Assembly: GCA_020540725.1 (NCBI GenBank)
Contig: JAJBSL010000004.1
Coordinates: 1 to 64,000, forward strand
Direction of reading: 5' to 3'
Length of the DNA: 64,000 nucleotides
Source: Lachnospiraceae bacterium EP-SM-12S-S03
GTDB lineage: Bacteria > Bacillota > Clostridia > Lachnospirales > Lachnospiraceae
Of the stretch, positions 60,630 to 64,000 are shown piece after piece. The position numbers and the translations under genes were made by a program. The notes below the pieces were generated by a model that did no database searches, was not told where the DNA came from, and saw nothing but the letters and a program-made list of their open reading frames with translations. How positions within the stretch are numbered: position 1 is the stretch's first letter; each line of letters starts with the position of its first letter.

Positions 60630-61592
60630 CTACAACCCGTGTATTGTCAAGGTTTTTTCCAATTCTTCATAGCTCTCCACACGGTTAATATCATCCCGCA
60701 TTTTTGCGGAATTTTTCATTCCCGTCGTATACCATGAAACATGCTTTCTCATCTCTCGGATTCCACAATATTCACCCTTATATTTTATCTGAAGTTTTGC
60801 ATGTCTTAGCATCATTTCTTTCACTTCGGAAGGTGTAGGGCGCTTCGGCATCACTCCGGTTTTCTCATAAACAAGAAGTTCTGAGAATATCCATGGATTC
60901 CCTCTTGCCGCACGTCCGATCATCACTCCATCACATCCCGTCTCTTTCCTCATTCGGATTGCCGACTCTCCGGATGTCACATCTCCATTTCCGATTACAG
61001 GTATAGAAACTGCTTCTTTCACCTGGCGGATAATATCCCAATCAGCTTCCCCGGAATAGTACTGTTCTCTTGTTCTTCCATGAACTGCAACTGCTGCTCC
61101 TCCGCTTGCTTCAATAATCTTTGCGATTTCCACCGCATTGACATTTCCATCATCGAAGCCCTTTCGTATTTTCACAGTAAGGGGCTTTTGAATCGCTCTT
61201 GAGACTTTCGTCACAATCTCCTCCACAAGCTTCGGATTCAGCATAAGGGCAGAACCCTCCCCATTCTTTACAATTTTCGGAACCGGACATCCCATATTGA
61301 TATCAAGAATATCAAAAGGAAGTTCTTCAATTCTCTTTGCCACTTCACTCATCACATCCGGCTTCGAGCCAAATAACTGAAGGGATACTGGTTTCTCATC
61401 CGGATGAATCTCAAGAAGAGACAATGTGTTCTTATTATTATACTGGATTGCCTGAGCACTTACCATTTCCATACAAAGGAGTCCCGCTCCTTGTTCCCTG
61501 CATAACAAACGAAATGGCAGGTCTGTTACTCCTGCCATCGGAGCAAGAATATAAGGATTCTCAAGTTCCACATTTCCTATTCTTAAACCCAT
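60630..61592 (-). CDS. dusB: tRNA-dihydrouridine synthase (DusB-like)
   Basis: The 320-residue FMN enzyme has [12 protein letters not shown] (about 17-28), [19 protein letters not shown] (catalytic Cys near 100), V-H-G-R-T-R-E-Q and I-G-N-G-D-V-T. It reduces uridine to dihydrouridine in tRNA D-loops. It overlaps the upstream DUF6145-like gene by one base and lies 56 bp upstream of greA. Confidence 0.95.
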   Translation of the reverse strand: MGLRIGNVELENPYILAPMAGVTDLPFRLLCREQGAGLLCMEMVSAQAIQYNNKNTLSLLEIHPDEKPVSLQLFGSKPDVMSEVAKRIEELPFDILDINMGCPVPKIVKNGEGSALMLNPKLVEEIVTKVSRAIQKPLTVKIRKGFDDGNVNAVEIAKIIEASGGAAVAVHGRTREQYYSGEADWDIIRQVKEAVSIPVIGNGDVTSGESAIRMRKETGCDGVMIGRAARGNPWIFSELLVYEKTGVMPKRPTPSEVKEMMLRHAKLQIKYKGEYCGIREMRKHVSWYTTGMKNSAKMRDDINRVESYEELEKTLTIHGL

Positions 61593-61924
61593 TATATTTC
61601 CTCTCCTAAGAAAAATACTTTGTAGTACAGTTCCAATGACTGCAAAAGTTCCCCTTTCGTTTGTTGGAGCTGCTTAATTTTAAGTCTGCTTCCAATCTCA
61701 TCATACATAAAATCATTTTCCTCTGATGATACTTCAAAAATAAGCGAACCATCTTCCTCATATTTCAGAGCAAGAATCCCACCGATTTCTTCTGTATAGA
61801 GCACACACATAATTTTCAATTCATCTTTGATCGTCTCCGGAAGCCCTTCAAAATCCGGATTCAGATAGTATTTTTTCTCATACGCATTCGATGCGCATAA
61901 TACAATATTTTCTTCTTGATACAT
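61592..61924 (-). CDS. DUF6145-like protein
   Basis: The 110-residue acidic protein (C-A-S-N-A-Y-E-K-K-Y-Y-L-N-P-D-F ... Q-T-K-G-E-L-L-Q-S-L-E-L-Y-Y) resembles a small uncharacterised family, DUF6145, which I recall beside dusB in Lachnospiraceae. No catalytic motif is visible. Position between the fusion gene and dusB, with a 4-bp gap and a 1-bp overlap, shows it is part of the operon. Confidence 0.65.
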   Translation of the reverse strand: MYQEENIVLCASNAYEKKYYLNPDFEGLPETIKDELKIMCVLYTEEIGGILALKYEEDGSLIFEVSSEENDFMYDEIGSRLKIKQLQQTKGELLQSLELYYKVFFLGEEI

Positions 61925-61928
61925 AAGC

Positions 61929-63965
61929 CTAGTTTCCTAACGTCGCAACCATAATTGCTTTGATCGTATGGAGACGGTTCTCCGCCTCATCAAATACAAC
62001 GGAAGCTTCGCTTTCAAAAACCTCCTCTGTCACTTCTTTTTCTTTTACTGCCGGAAGACAGTGAGAAAAGATCGTTCCCGGTTTCCCGGTTCTTTCCATC
62101 AACGCTTTATTCACCTGATACTTCCTGCAAAGTCGTTCTCTTTCCTGCTCTTTCTTTTCTTCACCCATAGAGAACCACACATCTGTGTAAATCACATCCG
62201 CACCGATTACTCCGTCCAGGTCTTCAGTCAGAGTCAGTTTTGCCCCGGACTCTTCCCCATACTCTTTCACAAGTTCTACAATCTCGGGCTTTGTCCAAAG
62301 TGTTTTCGGTCCTACTACAGTCACATCGATTCCTACTTTGATACTTCCGATGATCAGACTGTTGACCGTATTGTTTCTCCCATCACCCATGTAGGCAATC
62401 TTTAATCCCTTCAGATGACCAAAATGTTCCCGGAGCGTAAGCAGCATAGCAAGACACTGTGTCGGATGATAATCATCTGTCAGACCGTTCCACACCGGAA
62501 CTCCGCTATATTTTGCAAGCTCAATAATGTATTCATGCTCAAAACCACGGAATTCAATTCCGTCAAACATACGTCCAAGCACTCTCGCAGTATCCGCAAT
62601 ACTTTCCTTATCTCCGAGTTGAATCTCATGTCCTGATAGATAAGTCGGCATACCGCCTTCATCTCTTGCACCAACAGTAAACGCACATCTCGTTCTGGTA
62701 GACGGTTTCTCAAAAATAAGCGCGATGTTCTTATCTTTTAATCTGTCACCCCGGATTCCTTTTTTCTTCTTCTCTTTCAGTTCCGCTGCCAGATCCAGAA
62801 GATAAAGAATCTCATCTGCTGTATAGTCTTTCAGTGTCAAAAAGTTACGTCCTCTTAAATCCATTCTGTCATCCTTTCCGATGTCTATGAGCAAATGTGT
62901 AAATTCCGGAAGCGCCCCCCATTGATCCGTCTCCGCATATTTCTTACACACCGCCTCAAACAGTTCATCTGTTGTATATATTTTGTATTTCTGGACACGC
63001 AGAAGTTTGGCGCTTGCTTCCAACATAGCAAGATAAAGTTGCTCTTCCGTATATCCAAGGGGCATGCGAAGTTCAAAAGCTGTCTCTAACCGTTCCCGGT
63101 CCGTCAGTTTTTGAATTCTTGTTTTATAATAGCACTCTTCTTTTGTTTCTTCAATATAATAAATGCGCCCTTTTAAGCCAAAAATCATCCTTTTTGCGTC
63201 ATAATACCCTATTTTCATATTCTGACGGCTTCGTTTCTTATGAAATTCAATGATACTCCCTAAAGGCACTCTTGGAGCAATCTGCAGTACTTCCATATCG
63301 TCTGTGATTCGTACCTTCGGTTCCCTCCCCGGTCCAAAAATACGAATTTGAATAATATCCTTATATCCTCTTTCCACCAGAGGCCCCATAGGTACATTAT
63401 CCATAAATCCACCATCAATATAGGTCTTCCCATGCAGCTTTTCATTTTTAAAACCTACAAGATAAGCGCTGGCCAGCAAAAAGTCTTCTAACATACCTTC
63501 CGGGATATCCTGAATACTCATATCCAGCTCTTTCATATCTGTCACAGAAAATGTCAAAATGCAAAATTCTTTTCCTGATTCCCGTATTTTCTTCTCATCA
63601 ACATTCTCGTGAATCAGATTTCGAAGAGGGGTAATATCTACACCTCCGTCTTTTAATACACTCCAAATCTCCCGAAGCACTTCACTGACTTTATTTTCCC
63701 CGTCAAAAAGCTTCTCCATCCACGTATCATCTACATCCATCACTTTAGAAAAGCAAATCTCGCTCCATACTTTTTCCGCCTTTTCCAAATCTTCCATGCA
63801 GATAAATGCGCCATTTAGCGCTCCTACTGATGTTCCCGCGACGGCATGAATCTTGACTCCAACTTCCTTAAGGGCTTTCCACGCACCTATCTGATACGCA
63901 CCTCTCGCCCCTCCTCCATCCAGCATCAATGCATATTCTTTTTCAAGGTCGATTACCGGTTTCAT
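61929..63965 (-). CDS. argF: Patatin-like phospholipase fused to ornithine carbamoyltransferase
   Basis: Residues 1 to about 290 are a patatin-like lipase: oxyanion loop D-G-G-G-A-R-G-A-Y (16-24), nucleophile G-T-S-V-G (Ser 46) and D-G-G with Asp 184. Residues 368-678 are a complete ornithine carbamoyltransferase: S-T-R-T-R, H-P-T-Q, V-W-F-S-M-G-E and H-C-L-P. A linker (about 290-367) joins them in one frame without a stop. The OTC part starts at Met 368 (ATG at 62864), preceded by AAAGGA at 62872-62877 with 7-base spacing, so free OTC may also be made internally. OTC converts ornithine and carbamoyl phosphate to citrulline; the lipase substrate is unknown. GGAGGA supports the first ATG. Confidence 0.92.
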   Translation of the reverse strand: MKPVIDLEKEYALMLDGGGARGAYQIGAWKALKEVGVKIHAVAGTSVGALNGAFICMEDLEKAEKVWSEICFSKVMDVDDTWMEKLFDGENKVSEVLREIWSVLKDGGVDITPLRNLIHENVDEKKIRESGKEFCILTFSVTDMKELDMSIQDIPEGMLEDFLLASAYLVGFKNEKLHGKTYIDGGFMDNVPMGPLVERGYKDIIQIRIFGPGREPKVRITDDMEVLQIAPRVPLGSIIEFHKKRSRQNMKIGYYDAKRMIFGLKGRIYYIEETKEECYYKTRIQKLTDRERLETAFELRMPLGYTEEQLYLAMLEASAKLLRVQKYKIYTTDELFEAVCKKYAETDQWGALPEFTHLLIDIGKDDRMDLRGRNFLTLKDYTADEILYLLDLAAELKEKKKKGIRGDRLKDKNIALIFEKPSTRTRCAFTVGARDEGGMPTYLSGHEIQLGDKESIADTARVLGRMFDGIEFRGFEHEYIIELAKYSGVPVWNGLTDDYHPTQCLAMLLTLREHFGHLKGLKIAYMGDGRNNTVNSLIIGSIKVGIDVTVVGPKTLWTKPEIVELVKEYGEESGAKLTLTEDLDGVIGADVIYTDVWFSMGEEKKEQERERLCRKYQVNKALMERTGKPGTIFSHCLPAVKEKEVTEEVFESEASVVFDEAENRLHTIKAIMVATLGN
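62872..62877 (-). promoter_or_regulatory. Internal ribosome binding site for stand-alone OTC
   Basis: AAAGGA on the minus strand, 7 bases before the in-frame ATG at 62864, where OTC homology begins (M-D-L-R-G-R-N-F-L). Confidence 0.55.
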
Positions 63966-64000
63966 CTGACTCCTCCCTTCTTCTATGTCACAAAAGGGAT

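Overview
The window looks like a chromosome segment of a low-GC, spore-forming Gram-positive gut anaerobe of the Clostridia, most likely Lachnospiraceae. The basis is the murB-rapZ-whiA-HPr-like cluster, type III glutamine synthetase, class II aldolase, CwlD/SPOR amidase, a forespore-type promoter, Gram-positive ribosome binding sites and Clostridia-type conjugative genes. I cannot name a species from sequence alone. Most genes lie on the minus strand.

Layout. 1-396 is the 5' part of a group II intron running off the left edge, inserted just after a terminator. 448-11680 holds housekeeping and stress genes: LURP-one protein, phosphoesterases, an Lsa-type ABC-F protein, hemerythrin, an S15 peptidase, NfeD, a seven-gene tRNA operon, RdgB and an rRNA methyltransferase. 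11483-15578 holds a candidate forespore protein, a candidate small RNA and a MacB-like ABC export operon. 15766-19367 carries glutamine synthetase III and fructose-bisphosphate aldolase. 19495-30078 is an unusual peptide-transport locus: OppABCDF, with a seven-bladed propeller inserted in OppC and a coiled-coil insert in OppF, followed by a GntR regulator and two amidohydrolases, one of which has lost its metal ligands. A shared 15-bp motif in front of gntR and oppA suggests common control. 30499-46477 holds tRNA-Glu, a lipid kinase, the HPr-like/whiA/rapZ/murB cluster, a CNNM-type membrane protein, a sigma-like protein without region 4, a cell-wall amidase, a sirtuin, a CcdA-TlpA fusion, a CPBP protease, a radical-SAM protein, a DegV/TetR divergent pair, a PAP2 phosphatase and a diguanylate cyclase.

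46600-57842 is accessory DNA with clear decay: a broken histidine kinase, a 5'-truncated ABC-F gene and a scrambled, GC-richer conjugative-element remnant. The remnant has a replication-protein/coupling-protein chimera, Maff2, VirB6/TrbL, PrgI, a truncated VirB4 and inverted parAB. It also carries a five-repeat zinc-ribbon protein and a MerR/TipAS regulator. No integrase, relaxase or complete VirB4 is present, so the element is probably immobile.

58132-63965 returns to core genes as one minus-strand operon: a patatin-ornithine carbamoyltransferase fusion, a small DUF6145-like protein, dusB, greA and lysS with an extra C-terminal tRNA-binding domain. The strongest candidates for something undescribed are the propeller-bearing Opp transporter with its pseudo-amidohydrolase pair, and the patatin-OTC fusion with a probable internal start for free OTC.
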